A stretch of DNA of 64,000 nucleotides from Sphingobacterium siyangense (GCF_007830445.1 NZ_VLKR01000015.1:62001-126000), one strand, 5' to 3'. Shown: positions 44,882 through 53,198, numbered from the stretch's first letter. The notes: generated by a model not told the origin, from the letters alone. Program-made: numbers and translations.

Positions 44882-46114
44882 ATGAAAAATATAACACTAT
44901 TCCTATTTTTATTCTTGAGCATTTCCGCTTTTGCTCAGTCATCTAAGCCAGTCCTTGTTGACGATTTGGTCCCAGAAAAATATAAGATTTCAAATAACTA
45001 CTTTCCAATTATAAAAGGTAGCTATCTATACAGTATATATGCATTGTCAACAAGTGATTTTATCAGTAAGGCAAGATCGCTACAAAAAGATATCAACGAT
45101 ACTTTTACTAATGAAACGGATACAGGTGCCAAAGCTTTAAAAACAAAAGATGTAAATTATTTCATCAAGGAGGTCGCAGACACTTACCGCAGAGGATATG
45201 GAGAAGATTCTGTTTCTTTGGAAGAATACTATAGACTTATTGGAGCAAAAGCAGATAAAAAGCAGCTGGATTCGGCCTATCAAAAAGCATATCCAAAGAA
45301 AATGAGCGAAAGTGACAAATTGCTATTGCAAAATTTCATCGCTGAAACTGAAGAAAATGTCAATGATGAGGACATGTTTAAAAGGTCTGCCAGCTACAGG
45401 GAATGGTTAGAAAGTAGAATCATCAAATTAAAGCGAACTAAATATAACGAAGAATCCCCCTTAGGGTATGACGGCGAATACATCGTCCAACTGAATGTCA
45501 TCAATAGAGAAATTACCAACCCATTTATGAGGGAATATCTTAATTTTGACTATACCTGTTCTATTTTAAAAATGGTAAAAAATATTGAAGCGAGAGAACA
45601 GGCCTACTCTAATTTTATGAAGGTGGTTGTAAGCCCCTATTATAAAGATGAAGTATCAAAGGTATACGCTAATTTTAGAAAAACAGCTGATAATAAACCA
45701 TCTCCGGAGTTCAATTTTAAAGATGTAAACAATAAAAGCGTATCCCTTAAAGATTTACGGGGCAAATATGTATACATAGATATCTGGGCAACCTGGTGTG
45801 CCCCTTGTAAAGCTGAGATTCCTTATTTGCAGAAGATAGAAAAGTTATATCACAATAAAAAAATATCCTTCGTAAGTATTTCTGTTGACAGAATGAAAGA
45901 TTATGAAAAATGGTCAACTTATGTAAAATCCAACAACTTAGGGGGAACACAACTTATCGCTGATAAAGACTTTAATTCAGATTTTATAAAAGATTATAAC
46001 ATCAGTGCAATCCCTAGATTTATTTTAATAGCCCCTAATGGAACAATCGTATCTGGAAACGCAAAAAGGCCATCAGACCCGGAACTAAAAAAGCAATTAG
46101 ATAAAATACTTTAA
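44882..46114 (+). CDS. TlpA/ResA-like periplasmic thioredoxin with long N-terminal domain
   Basis: The 410-residue protein has a signal peptide (FLFLFLSISAFAQ). About 250 helical residues of unknown fold follow, then a TlpA-like thioredoxin domain with active site IWATWCAPCKAEIPYL (Cys306, Cys309), the segment VSISVDRMKDYEKW and the cis-Pro region ISAIPRFILIAPNG. It probably reduces disulfides in imported peptides or in the transport partners. Such genes commonly close SusC/SusD units in Sphingobacteriaceae. It follows SusD by 35 bases and is succeeded by a terminator candidate. Confidence 0.88.
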   Translation: MKNITLFLFLFLSISAFAQSSKPVLVDDLVPEKYKISNNYFPIIKGSYLYSIYALSTSDFISKARSLQKDINDTFTNETDTGAKALKTKDVNYFIKEVADTYRRGYGEDSVSLEEYYRLIGAKADKKQLDSAYQKAYPKKMSESDKLLLQNFIAETEENVNDEDMFKRSASYREWLESRIIKLKRTKYNEESPLGYDGEYIVQLNVINREITNPFMREYLNFDYTCSILKMVKNIEAREQAYSNFMKVVVSPYYKDEVSKVYANFRKTADNKPSPEFNFKDVNNKSVSLKDLRGKYVYIDIWATWCAPCKAEIPYLQKIEKLYHNKKISFVSISVDRMKDYEKWSTYVKSNNLGGTQLIADKDFNSDFIKDYNISAIPRFILIAPNGTIVSGNAKRPSDPELKKQLDKIL

Positions 46115-46126
46115 AATAAAAAGATT

Positions 46127-46163
46127 AACCTCTTGTGTACGATTAAAAAGTAAACAAGAGGTT
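46127..46163 (+). terminator. Terminator candidate after the thioredoxin gene
   Basis: A perfect 10-bp inverted repeat (AACCTCTTGT and ACAAGAGGTT) with a 17-base loop begins 13 bases after the stop. The following TCTCTTAT is only partly T-rich, so efficiency is uncertain. Confidence 0.55.
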
Positions 46164-46321
46164 CTCTTATGACCACTAATCCTTGAAAATAATGTATATT
46201 TCGAGTACTCTTTCCAATATTTATCCATATCGAAATTACGCTCTGGATATACTTGAACAAGCTGACAGATCGTACTCCCGAGGGAAGAGATGTCATACAC
46301 TTGACGATTAAACCAAATTCT

Positions 46322-48344
46322 TCAGAGCAATAGCTTCAATCCAATGGAAATATTGCGTCCCGGAAGGGGGGCAAGATATTTGAGTATGGAATTTTGCGGA
46401 CGTGCTTCTACATTCAATAGATTATTGCCTGAAATAAAATAGACAAACTCATATCTCTTTATATTTACCTTATAACCTAATTGTCCTGTTAACAAAGAAT
46501 AAGCTGGTATCATAGGTATAGGCTCCCTCTAGCTCCCAGCCCTGAATTTCGGTATCTGAAGCACGCCATTCCTTGACCAAAAAACCTCCAGAACGAGAAA
46601 TGCCTGTATGGGCCAAATAGAGGTAATCTTTAAAAAAACTGCGGTAATGTGTCGCCGACCATTTGAATCCACCATATTTTAGCCCTGCAGATAACTCATA
46701 AGAATTTGAGCTTTCCTTGTTCAGTCGATCATCTCCATTTTCTTCTACCAGGATGGCAAAATGATCATTTCCGGCATAAAGTTCATTGACCCCTGGTGCG
46801 CGTTCTGCGTGTGAAAATGTAGCTTGTACATAGGCCATGTCAAAAATTGAATACTTGATATCTCCCGAAAAATGGTTTAAGCTAAAATCTCTGGCTGAAA
46901 GATCACCTCCGGCCATCCCCCTGCTGCGCTGATAAGTGGGATCGCTCAATGTACGCCGCGCAACCCAGTCATGCCGATAGCCTAAATGAGCGGTAATTGG
47001 ATTAAGTTCTATTGTCTGCAAGGTAAAGATACCTCCTTCCCGACTCAGATTATTGGGGATATAACGCCGATCGCCTTCTCCCCTTAAGGCCACAAATGAA
47101 AAATCAACCCCACTCGTCCCAGACCAAAAAGGATTAAACTGCTGCGTTATCTCCGATCGAAGCGCATGACGCTCACTATCGAACTTATTGACACGGTACC
47201 TACCCAGGAGCTCCCGGTCGTCTGATACTTCTCCGCGGTAGTTAAATTTAACCGCCGAGATCAACTCTGTTTTTGGCTTAAAAGCAGATTCTACCTGCCA
47301 GGCATATGAATAGGTACGCGTATTGATCGGTTCATATATCGGGGTCCAAACTGTCGTGTGACTATGGACAGGCTTGTTGCGCTGCGCAAAACCGGGAATA
47401 CCATAATAGCTTTCAAGCGCGTAAAGCCCCAGACCTAGCTGAAAGTTGTCTCTGATATAGCTGGCACCTGCATTGACAGCATTTCTCTCGGCATGGCTAT
47501 TGGGCATCACGCCAGGCTTGACCGGTGCGTAATCTGTAATCCCATGAACGACTTCAGTGTAAAGTGGCGTGTTGGGATCCTGCCCAGCGACATATTTGTC
47601 ATTTTGAGGGTTTAGGACCTTTGATCCATTGATAAATGAATAATTTTCAAAGGTATACAGATCGGCCTCCGATAAGTCCCACTTTGGATCGCCCATATGC
47701 TCGATCACGAACTGGCTCAAATAGGGATATAGCGTCAGATTTCGAATCGTCTCCCGATCGACATTTACCTGTGCCATTGCGGCGGTCAAATGATCGATCT
47801 TTGGATCATAAGCAATGGCTGCTTTTGTATTGCCCGGGATCTTGAGATTTCCGTGCCTGAGCCTCATTGCGCCAATATGTCCCACCCAGTACTGTCCAAT
47901 GTTTGCATTGAAAGCCATCGATTGGCTGTTGCCATTATTCGTTCCTAACTCCGCACTGGCCTGACCTGTAATCTGCTTGGGCAGCCGATTCATGGGAATG
48001 GTGTTGTCTTTCACATTGACCGCTCCACCAATGGCCTTTCCTCCGAATAATACAGTCGCAGCACCCTTGTACAATTCTATTTCGCGTAGGTTGTCCATAT
48101 CGAAATTGGGGTTTATGTTTGGACTGATTCCCGACAAATCATTGATCGAAAGCCCATTGGATAGCACACTTACCCTGCTACCACTTAGACTCCGTATCAT
48201 CGGCATACCAGAATTGGGGCCAAAAGAAGCATTTTGTATCCCAGGGATATGGCTCAATGTTTCACCAAGCGTTTGTGCCTGTATACGATCGAGCTGCTTT
48301 CGATCCAGCCTCGTCTTTTGCCTTACGTTCAGCTTTGACTTTTC
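46322..48344 (-). pseudogene. TonB-dependent (ZnuD-like) receptor, truncated at 5' end and damaged near 3' end
   Basis: The frame starts inside the plug domain (KLNVRQKTRLDRKQLDRI, SHIPGIQNASFGPNSGMPM, IELYKGAATVLFGGKAIGGAV). It continues through a barrel with His-rich loops (HGNLKIPG, NKPVHSHTTVW), as in zinc or metal receptors. No signal peptide or TonB box is present: upstream of about 48344 the DNA belongs to an oppositely oriented gene. Near 46500 the frame ends early (GAYTYDTSL), while the proper C-terminus (QLGYKVNIKRYEFVYF, ARPQNSILKYLAPLPGRN) resumes in another frame at the same place, with some 60-80 residues missing. It cannot make a working receptor. Confidence 0.8.
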
Positions 48345-49224
48345 CCAGATTGCAGACATCAATTTGGGCAACGGGATTAAACTCAGTGATAAATTGAACC
48401 AGGCCATCAAATTTGATAAAGAGAAACAAAGCATACTGATTAACAGCTCCCTACTCTATCCAAACGGAGCTCAATCGAGCAGCGCACGGATTCCCGATGA
48501 TTATAAAGTCACTGTCATAGCCAAAGAATCTCAGGACAAAGTTGTAGGGAAAGAAAGTTTTTCGCTCAAGATAACGGCTGGATCTATTGCCATCAAAGGT
48601 TTAAAAAATGGCAACGAGTTGCCTTATTCATATGTACTTTATGGCGACCAATCTACTGATTTTGAAATCGATCCGCTGGGCCTGCCAACTGCTGGCGCGA
48701 GCTTTCAGTTGGTTAAAAAGGATGGACAAGAAAACATTGCTTCAATAACAGGTACGCATATCAAATTAGCAAAGGATGTGGGAGATCCGGAAAAAAAAGC
48801 TGAAAAATCTTTCGAGTTGACTCCCGAGCTTATAAAAGATGGCTTTCCTGTCGCCGCCACGACTTTCAGGGTCATTCTGATTCCACAAATTAAATTTTTG
48901 TTTGGGCAATATTATCCCGATCTAAACTTGACCATAGACTTTAGTCTAATCCATATCGGACTCTCAAATGGTTATGTCTCTGCAGCGCCAACACTGTATC
49001 CTGAAAAATATAAATCTGCTTTTGAACTGGTTTCCATACAAAAAGATGGACTCGCATTTACAAATAGCGAAAAGCTGTTTAGTGTAAATGCCGAAACAGG
49101 CGTTGTTTCCGTGAAAAAGAGCGACAGTTTAAAAGCTGGCAGCTACAAGATAACCATAAAGGCCTTGACAACGACAGGGCTAGAATTTACGGCTAGTCTC
49201 ACTTTAGCCATGTCTGAAGGATAA
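48340..49224 (+). pseudogene. 5'-truncated surface protein with cadherin-like C-terminus
   Basis: About 290 residues of plausible coding sequence run from FSQIADINLGNGIKLSDKL to a normal stop. The longer open frame to 47977 is only the antisense of the TonB receptor. The fragment contains a beta-rich region (YKVTVIAKESQDKVVGKESF) and ends with a cadherin/Ig-like motif (LFSVNAETGVVSVKKSDSLK, GSYKITIKALTTTG), like Bacteroidota surface glycan-binding proteins (DUF4958-like, not certain). No signal peptide or start belongs to it, so expression as a surface protein is unlikely. A strong terminator follows it. Confidence 0.65.
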
Positions 49225-49259
49225 TCGTACTATCCTGGTTTCATCCCAAAGCCATACGC

Positions 49260-49296
49260 ATGATAAAAGCGCACTGCAGGAGTGCGCTTTTATCAT
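49260..49296. terminator. Strong bidirectional-type terminator hairpin
   Basis: A perfect 16-bp stem (ATGATAAAAGCGCACT and its complement) with a 5-base GCAGG loop. The stem has a G/C-rich top and A/T base on each strand, giving T-rich tracts both ways. It separates the rearranged region from the Crp gene promoter. Confidence 0.85.
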
Positions 49297-49496
49297 TCAT
49301 GCCATCACGTATCACTTTCGATCCCTATTGTTCCAAAATCAACCCTTTTTCACACCGAAATTTTTGATTGACACAACAAACATAAATCACTTTAAATCAA
49401 CAACAAATACACAAAACATATTAGACCGACAGCTGACCGAAAGGCATCGGAAAACTGACCGATTACAGACCTGATTTGATTTCACCTGAAGTTTTT

Positions 49497-49522
49497 TTTG
49501 ACCACAAAATTGCCTACATTTG
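49497..49522 (+). promoter_or_regulatory. Putative promoter of the Crp-like gene
   Basis: TTTG at 49497-49500 and TACATTTG at 49515-49522 match the Bacteroidota -33 and -7 boxes, though with a short spacer (14 bases). It lies about 100 bases before the ATG. The remaining 49297-49496 holds no gene; short GACCGA/GACCGATTAC repeats near 49432-49465 may be operator half-sites. Confidence 0.35.
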
Positions 49523-49620
49523 ACTGCTAAATAATAGCAAATACAGCAGCAATTAACTCGGGATTTTTTAGCATTCCATTAGCTGGATCGATAAAAAGAC
49601 CCGGTTAAACTTCATTGATT

Positions 49621-50181
49621 ATGGATCATAACATCAGCCTTGAAAACGATATTTTTCGACATATTCCGCTAGAGCAGCACATAGCGATTCAACAATACTT
49701 CAAATACAAAACCTACAGAAAAGCCGCTTTTATTATTCAACCGAATGATCTGGTAAAAAATCTGTATTGGATACAATCCGGATTGGTCAAACTCTCCTAC
49801 GAAGATGAAAATTGCAGGGAGCATATCTTATCATTTGCCTTCGAAGATTGGTGGGAAACGGATTTTTCGGCATTTTATCACCAAACCCGGTCAAAACTTT
49901 ATTTACAATGCTTAGAGCCTACAGCCTTATATGCTTTATCTTATGCGGACTACCAGCGTATCGTTCAGCAGTATAGTCTGTCGAACTACTTTTTACAAAA
50001 ATCAATCAATGGGCATATCGCCAATCAGCATAGAATCCTGTCCTTGTTGACAGACAGCCCAAAATCCCGTTATGAACTTTTTATAAGCTCTTATCCTGCT
50101 TTGGTACAGCGCATCTCCAAAACGGTTCTTGCGCAGTATTTGGGTGTATCAAGAGAAACGCTCAGCCGAATTTACAAATAG
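49621..50181 (+). CDS. Crp/Fnr-family transcriptional regulator
   Basis: The 186-residue protein has a cyclic-nucleotide-binding-like beta roll (FKYKTYRKAAFIIQPNDLVKNLYWIQSGLVKL, shown in part by YWIQSGLVKLSYED) and a C-terminal HTH (TVLAQYLGVSRETLSRIYK). The cAMP-binding phosphate cassette is not conserved, as in most Bacteroidota members of this group, so the ligand is unknown. Start is set at the ATG (MDHNISLEN); a TTG two codons earlier is possible. It lies 61 bases before a RidA gene on the same strand and may be co-transcribed with it. Confidence 0.85.
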   Translation: MDHNISLENDIFRHIPLEQHIAIQQYFKYKTYRKAAFIIQPNDLVKNLYWIQSGLVKLSYEDENCREHILSFAFEDWWETDFSAFYHQTRSKLYLQCLEPTALYALSYADYQRIVQQYSLSNYFLQKSINGHIANQHRILSLLTDSPKSRYELFISSYPALVQRISKTVLAQYLGVSRETLSRIYK

Positions 50182-50242
50182 TGATTTCAGTCACAGGTTT
50201 ATTTCTAGGTATCTCTCGAACTTTGTAGGCATTAAAAAAACA

Positions 50243-50638
50243 ATGACTATGCAAAAGAGAACAATCAATCCCTGGAAGTGGCAAGAGCAACGAAATTATG
50301 TGCAAGCGGTAGAGGTAAAAGATGTAAGTGGAACATTATATGTTTCAGGACAAACCGCAATTGACGAAAACGGCATCTCAAGTGACGCTGATATGCGTAC
50401 GCAGCTATCGCTCGCCATCGCCAATGTGGAGCGTGTCATTTTAGAAGCAGGATATGAAATTCGCCATATCGTACGCTTGAACATCTATACGACATCTTCT
50501 GCTGAATTATTCCAAAATTTTGATCTATTTCAAGCATGGGCTCAAAAGAACCAGCTACAGCAAGTCTCCACTGTGATGGAAGTAAAACATCTTTTCGAAA
50601 CACTTCTGGTTGAACTAGAGGTTACAGCGGTCAAATAA
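50243..50638 (+). CDS. RidA-family enamine/imine deaminase-like protein
   Basis: The 131-residue protein has the chorismate mutase-like RidA trimer fold: VKDVSGTLYVSGQTAIDENG, QLSLAIANVERVILEAGYE, HIVRLNIYTTSSAELF and VSTVMEVKHLFETLLVELEV. The Arg in VRLNIY is where the substrate-carboxylate Arg lies. RidA proteins destroy reactive enamine intermediates, though many homologues have other roles. The start is set at the first ATG of the proper frame; the open frame continues back through the Crp gene but is not coding there. Confidence 0.85.
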   Translation: MTMQKRTINPWKWQEQRNYVQAVEVKDVSGTLYVSGQTAIDENGISSDADMRTQLSLAIANVERVILEAGYEIRHIVRLNIYTTSSAELFQNFDLFQAWAQKNQLQQVSTVMEVKHLFETLLVELEVTAVK

Positions 50639-50708
50639 AATCATTCACTTGATTACCTACAATTGGCTATTGATTACGGCCAAATACCTGCCTTCGATCG
50701 TATTTTCA

Positions 50709-50757
50709 TCGGGACCTGATGGGATTATCCCGATGAAATCCCGATGCCAAGCCGATG
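50709..50757. repeat. Short 11-bp-period degenerate array
   Basis: Cores TCGG (50709), TGGG (50720), CCGA (50730), CCGA (50741) and CCGA (50752) lie 11, 10, 11 and 11 bases apart. The orientation flips from TCGG to CCGA, as in the long array at 52472. CATCGGGA and TCCCGATG are also perfect inverted partners, so the RNA could fold. It lies just outside the terminator that closes the DUF6266 cassette. The 50639-50823 gap holds no gene otherwise. Confidence 0.6.
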
Positions 50758-50823
50758 AGATCTACTGGAAACGCAGGAGATGATCAGCAGAATGACCGAA
50801 GCAGTTCGGGATTTGACTAAAAA

Positions 50824-50847
50824 ACGTCTCCCCGTTAAGGGAGACGT
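50824..50847 (-). terminator. Terminator of the DUF6266/DUF5675 cassette
   Basis: ACGTCTCCC and GGGAGACGT form a perfect 9-bp stem with a 6-base loop. On the minus strand it is followed by TTTTTT, 15 bases after the stop of the last cassette gene. Confidence 0.85.
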
Positions 50848-50861
50848 CTTCAATAAGCTGG

Positions 50862-51044
50862 CTAAGGTTTCCTATGACCTGCCTTTTTATTCATACGCCC
50901 TAAGAGCCTGCTCGTCGCAAAGCTAACAGCCGTGCCCAGCGCAGCTGTCAACACCGTTTGCAGCAAATCGCCCAGGGAGATACTGGCCCAGATGGAACAG
51001 ATCGTTCCCCCGAGGGCAGAAATGCGGATATCATTGATTTTCAT
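50862..51044 (-). CDS. Short membrane protein, last gene of the DUF6266 cassette
   Basis: The 60-residue product (MKINDIRISALGGTICSIWA...) has one clear Gly/Ala-rich membrane helix (SLGDLLQTVLTAALGTAVSF) and a basic tail (SRLLGRMNKKAGHRKP). It is not recognised. Size, single span and positive C-terminus resemble holin-like or small-pore proteins, but this is only resemblance. The start overlaps the end of the gene upstream by 14 bases, so translation is coupled. Confidence 0.6.
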   Translation of the reverse strand: MKINDIRISALGGTICSIWASISLGDLLQTVLTAALGTAVSFATSRLLGRMNKKAGHRKP

Positions 51045-51246
51045 CAGCATCACTCCTTTCCTTGGGCAACATCGGCAGGTCGGAATTATTTTCAGGTGGA
51101 GGCTTTTCCTCTTCCATAACTGTTTCCAATATACCCAGTCCCACAGCGATATATTTCAAAATGTTACCCGCCTTTCCGGGCCATTTAACGGGAGCCGCAA
51201 GAACCACCTGCAGCACCTTTCCTATTTTGTTTAAGATTTTTTTCAT
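51031..51246 (-). CDS. Short amphipathic/membrane protein of the DUF6266 cassette
   Basis: The 71-residue product has a basic N-terminus (MKKILNKIGKVLQVVLAAPV), a hydrophobic stretch (NILKYIAVGLGILETVM) and an acidic, proline-rich tail (EEEKPPPENNSDLPMLPKER). It is not recognised. It directly abuts the DUF5675 gene upstream and overlaps the next short membrane gene, so the four genes form one unit. Confidence 0.6.
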   Translation of the reverse strand: MKKILNKIGKVLQVVLAAPVKWPGKAGNILKYIAVGLGILETVMEEEKPPPENNSDLPMLPKERSDADENQ

Positions 51247-51651
51247 TTAGCGAATATTCAAATACACTTCTGCATCCTGATCCCAAAGACTGTACACCAG
51301 TGCTTTAAGTTTTGCCAAGGCCTTGCCGCTGTAATCTCCTCTCCCTTCACCCGTTAGTACCGTTACCGGGGCAATGCAGCCCTGCAGCTCTTTCAAAGCA
51401 TTGTTGGCGGCATGGATCAGAATTGCTTCACGTCCCAGTACATTGGGGATACCGATCTGTTCGCCATGCTTGGGGTAACGCCGTTTCTCCAGCTTGTACC
51501 GACCTACTGGAATACAGCTTATCCGCGGAATGTTATTTCTGTCGGGCAGCTCGATGGTATGACAGATTTCTTCACCCTGATACGTAATGGTACCGTTGGT
51601 TCCCTGTGCTCCATATTTGCGTTGGAGCAGCAGAGTGTGTTGAATAGCCAT
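51247..51651 (-). CDS. DUF5675 family protein
   Basis: The 134-residue protein matches DUF5675: ICHTIELPDRNNIPRISCIP, VGRYKLEKRRYPKHGEQIG, REAILIHAANNALKELQGCI and a C-terminal TGEGRGDYSGKALAKL. The conserved His (LIHAANN) and Cys (QGCIAP) resemble the H...C layout of L,D-transpeptidase-like folds, so a cell-wall link is conceivable; this is inference. Members often occur in phage-like or contractile-tail neighbourhoods. It is separated from DUF6266 by two bases. Confidence 0.75.
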   Translation of the reverse strand: MAIQHTLLLQRKYGAQGTNGTITYQGEEICHTIELPDRNNIPRISCIPVGRYKLEKRRYPKHGEQIGIPNVLGREAILIHAANNALKELQGCIAPVTVLTGEGRGDYSGKALAKLKALVYSLWDQDAEVYLNIR

Positions 51652-51653
51652 AT

Positions 51654-52298
51654 TTAGCTAATGGATAGTTTGCCCAGATAGAAACTCGGAGAGGTCTTGA
51701 CACCATCCTCATGACCGGTAAATACCCAACCTTCCAGCGTGTCACCCGAGTAGCTGGCAGGTAGCTTGAAACTCAGGCTTGCTTCTTCGCGAGTCGCCGA
51801 TTCTAGGATACTGAAGAAATTCTTGTTGCTGTTGTACATCAACAGAATAACCGAATCACCAGCGAAAGCGTTAAACTTATTGAGCTCCGCCTCCCATGTC
51901 AACGTGATCTCCTGCGGAAAAGCTTCTGACCATTCGGCACCCATCAGATTGGCCAATGAGCCCTTGGATATAAGCACCTTCCCATAATCTATTTCCCATG
52001 CTGGATAAGTGCCTTTGATGCCCCCATAGTTCATGAGATATTGCAGCGCCTTGTTGTATCCTGTTGCTTTACCCTGCAATTTATCCGAATAGCCCAGGTT
52101 GAGTAAATCCTTGATGGGCGAAAGAAAAGCTACCGCCGTTGCGAATTTTGTACGCTGTGCGACCTGTCCTTCACTCGCTTTTTTGTTTGTAATCTTGGAG
52201 AGCGAGCGGACATAATCCACACCTCTCCAACTGCTTCCTATTACACTTCCCACTTTCCCAGAGTAGGCCCCGTGTATACCTTTTAAGAATCTTGCCAT
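51654..52298 (-). CDS. DUF6266 family protein
   Basis: The 214-residue protein matches DUF6266: MARFLKGIHGAYSGKVGSVI, SSWRGVDYVRSLSKITNKKA, RTKFATAVAFLSPIKDLLNLG and a C-terminal beta-sandwich (DGVKTSPSFYLGKLSIS). The N-terminal phrase on Gly-Ser-Trp-Arg recurs in the family. Its role is unknown; copies are frequent in Sphingobacteriaceae genomes. It is the first gene of the cassette, and its upstream side is the long 11-bp-period array, which may include its leader. Confidence 0.8.
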   Translation of the reverse strand: MARFLKGIHGAYSGKVGSVIGSSWRGVDYVRSLSKITNKKASEGQVAQRTKFATAVAFLSPIKDLLNLGYSDKLQGKATGYNKALQYLMNYGGIKGTYPAWEIDYGKVLISKGSLANLMGAEWSEAFPQEITLTWEAELNKFNAFAGDSVILLMYNSNKNFFSILESATREEASLSFKLPASYSGDTLEGWVFTGHEDGVKTSPSFYLGKLSIS

Positions 52299-52471
52299 GT
52301 TTATACATGTTTGATTAATAAATAATTACGACTGTCATGAGCAGTCTTTGTTTTGCTAGCGAGAGCTAAATTAAGGCGACTTTTTTTTTGTAGGCGAACA
52401 AGTACAGGGAATGATATTATACGGCAGGCAGTGCTGTCATTGCCTGTCAACTTTAACAAATAGGCAGATGC

Positions 52472-52716
52472 TCGGCTGTCCTTTGGGTAGTTATGGAATT
52501 GCCTTCGGGAGGTATTCGGCACAGATTGCAGACAGCTTCGACACAGCCTCGGCTGCTGTTCGGGTATTGTTCGGGTGCTGCTCGGCTGGGAGTCGAAGCC
52601 AAGTCGAAGAGTTGCCGAAGCTCGCCCGAAGGAGCGTCGAACATGTCCCCTAGCTGTATCGGAGCAGAGCCGAAGGACAGCCACAAAGTTCCCGAACCGC
52701 TGCCGAACCATACCGA
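52472..52716. repeat. Degenerate array with strict 11-bp period and central orientation switch
   Basis: A pyrimidine-C-G core recurs at 11-base steps: of 22 positions from 52472 to 52703, 17 hold YCG (for example 52538, 52549, 52560, 52571, 52582, 52593, 52604, 52615, 52626, 52637). Up to 52582 the core mostly reads TCGG; from 52593 on it mostly reads YCGA, so the array is a large imperfect dyad around 52590. The bases between cores vary. Several frames are open through it because the repeat contains few stop codons, giving false 11-residue-repeat ORFs. It fills most of the 490-base space between the HTH gene and DUF6266; the flanks hold no gene. Confidence 0.8.
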
Positions 52717-52789
52717 CGTGAAAGACCTTGTGTTTGCCGGCTCTCTGAAAATTAAAAAGGAGCCGAAAAGGCCCCTCTTTGACAACTCG

Positions 52790-53098
52790 CTATATCCGCC
52801 CCTTCCGCCTGCTTTCTTCCAGTTGCTGGTGTAAATCCGACAGGTAATAATAGTGCCGCTTGCCCAGCTTCCTCGGCCTGAGCTTTCCTTCACGGACCAG
52901 CCGGTAATACTTCGATTCTGAAATACCCAATTTATCGAGCACATGAGCGATATCGAGCATATGATCCAGTTCGTCGGCTGTATCCAATGTTTCAGCCGGA
53001 ATCTTATTCATTTCTTCCGTTATATGCTTCAATATCGCTTGCAGTAAGGAGATTATGACCTCCAAAAGGTCACATATGCGATTCATTAAATTTAACAT
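52790..53098 (-). CDS. Small helix-turn-helix (excisionase/MerR-like) protein
   Basis: The protein has about 102 residues if started at MLNLMNRICDLLEV. A hydrophobic helix (LLEVIISLLQAILKHI) leads to a MerR/excisionase-type HTH: AHVLDKLGISESKYYRLVREG and the wing KLRPRKLGKRHYYYLSDLH. The open frame goes back to an ATG (53197) one base after the preceding gene's stop, but that extra part contains a strong hairpin, so the later start is preferred with moderate confidence. It may regulate the cassette beyond the array. Confidence 0.7.
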   Translation of the reverse strand: MLNLMNRICDLLEVIISLLQAILKHITEEMNKIPAETLDTADELDHMLDIAHVLDKLGISESKYYRLVREGKLRPRKLGKRHYYYLSDLHQQLEESRRKGRI

Positions 53099-53132
53099 AA
53101 CCATGCAATTAGACATGCTGGTCGCCGAAACA

Positions 53133-53166
53133 AGCCCCTTTGCACAATGGGCATTGTGCAGGGGCT
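53133..53166 (-). terminator. Hairpin between the membrane regulator gene and the HTH gene
   Basis: AGCCCC-TT-TGCACAAT pairs with ATTGTGCA-GGGGCT, a 14-bp stem with a 2-base bulge and a 4-base loop. On the minus strand TTGTTTC follows, a weak T tract. It may be a partial terminator or attenuator setting the ratio of the two genes. Confidence 0.5.
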
Positions 53167-53198
53167 CCATCACCACAGCGTTAAACAATACATCCATT

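Noticed and set aside
46164..46318. Minus-strand coding-like trace (RQVYDISSLGSTICQLVQVY, PERNFDMDKYWKEY) after the receptor remnant
   Set aside because: No start, no recognised family, and it overlaps a terminator candidate; may be a remnant, but support is too thin to list.
47977..48339. Plus-strand N-terminal extension of the truncated surface protein
   Set aside because: It is exactly the antisense of the TonB receptor plug region and has no plausible signal peptide.
52301..52944. Several overlapping open frames on both strands (about 80-160 codons) across the 11-bp array, some with an 11-residue repeat
   Set aside because: The frames exist because the repeat has few stop codons in any phase; the 11-base period makes every frame repeat after 11 codons. 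No frame shows coding bias or homology, so they are artefacts of the array.
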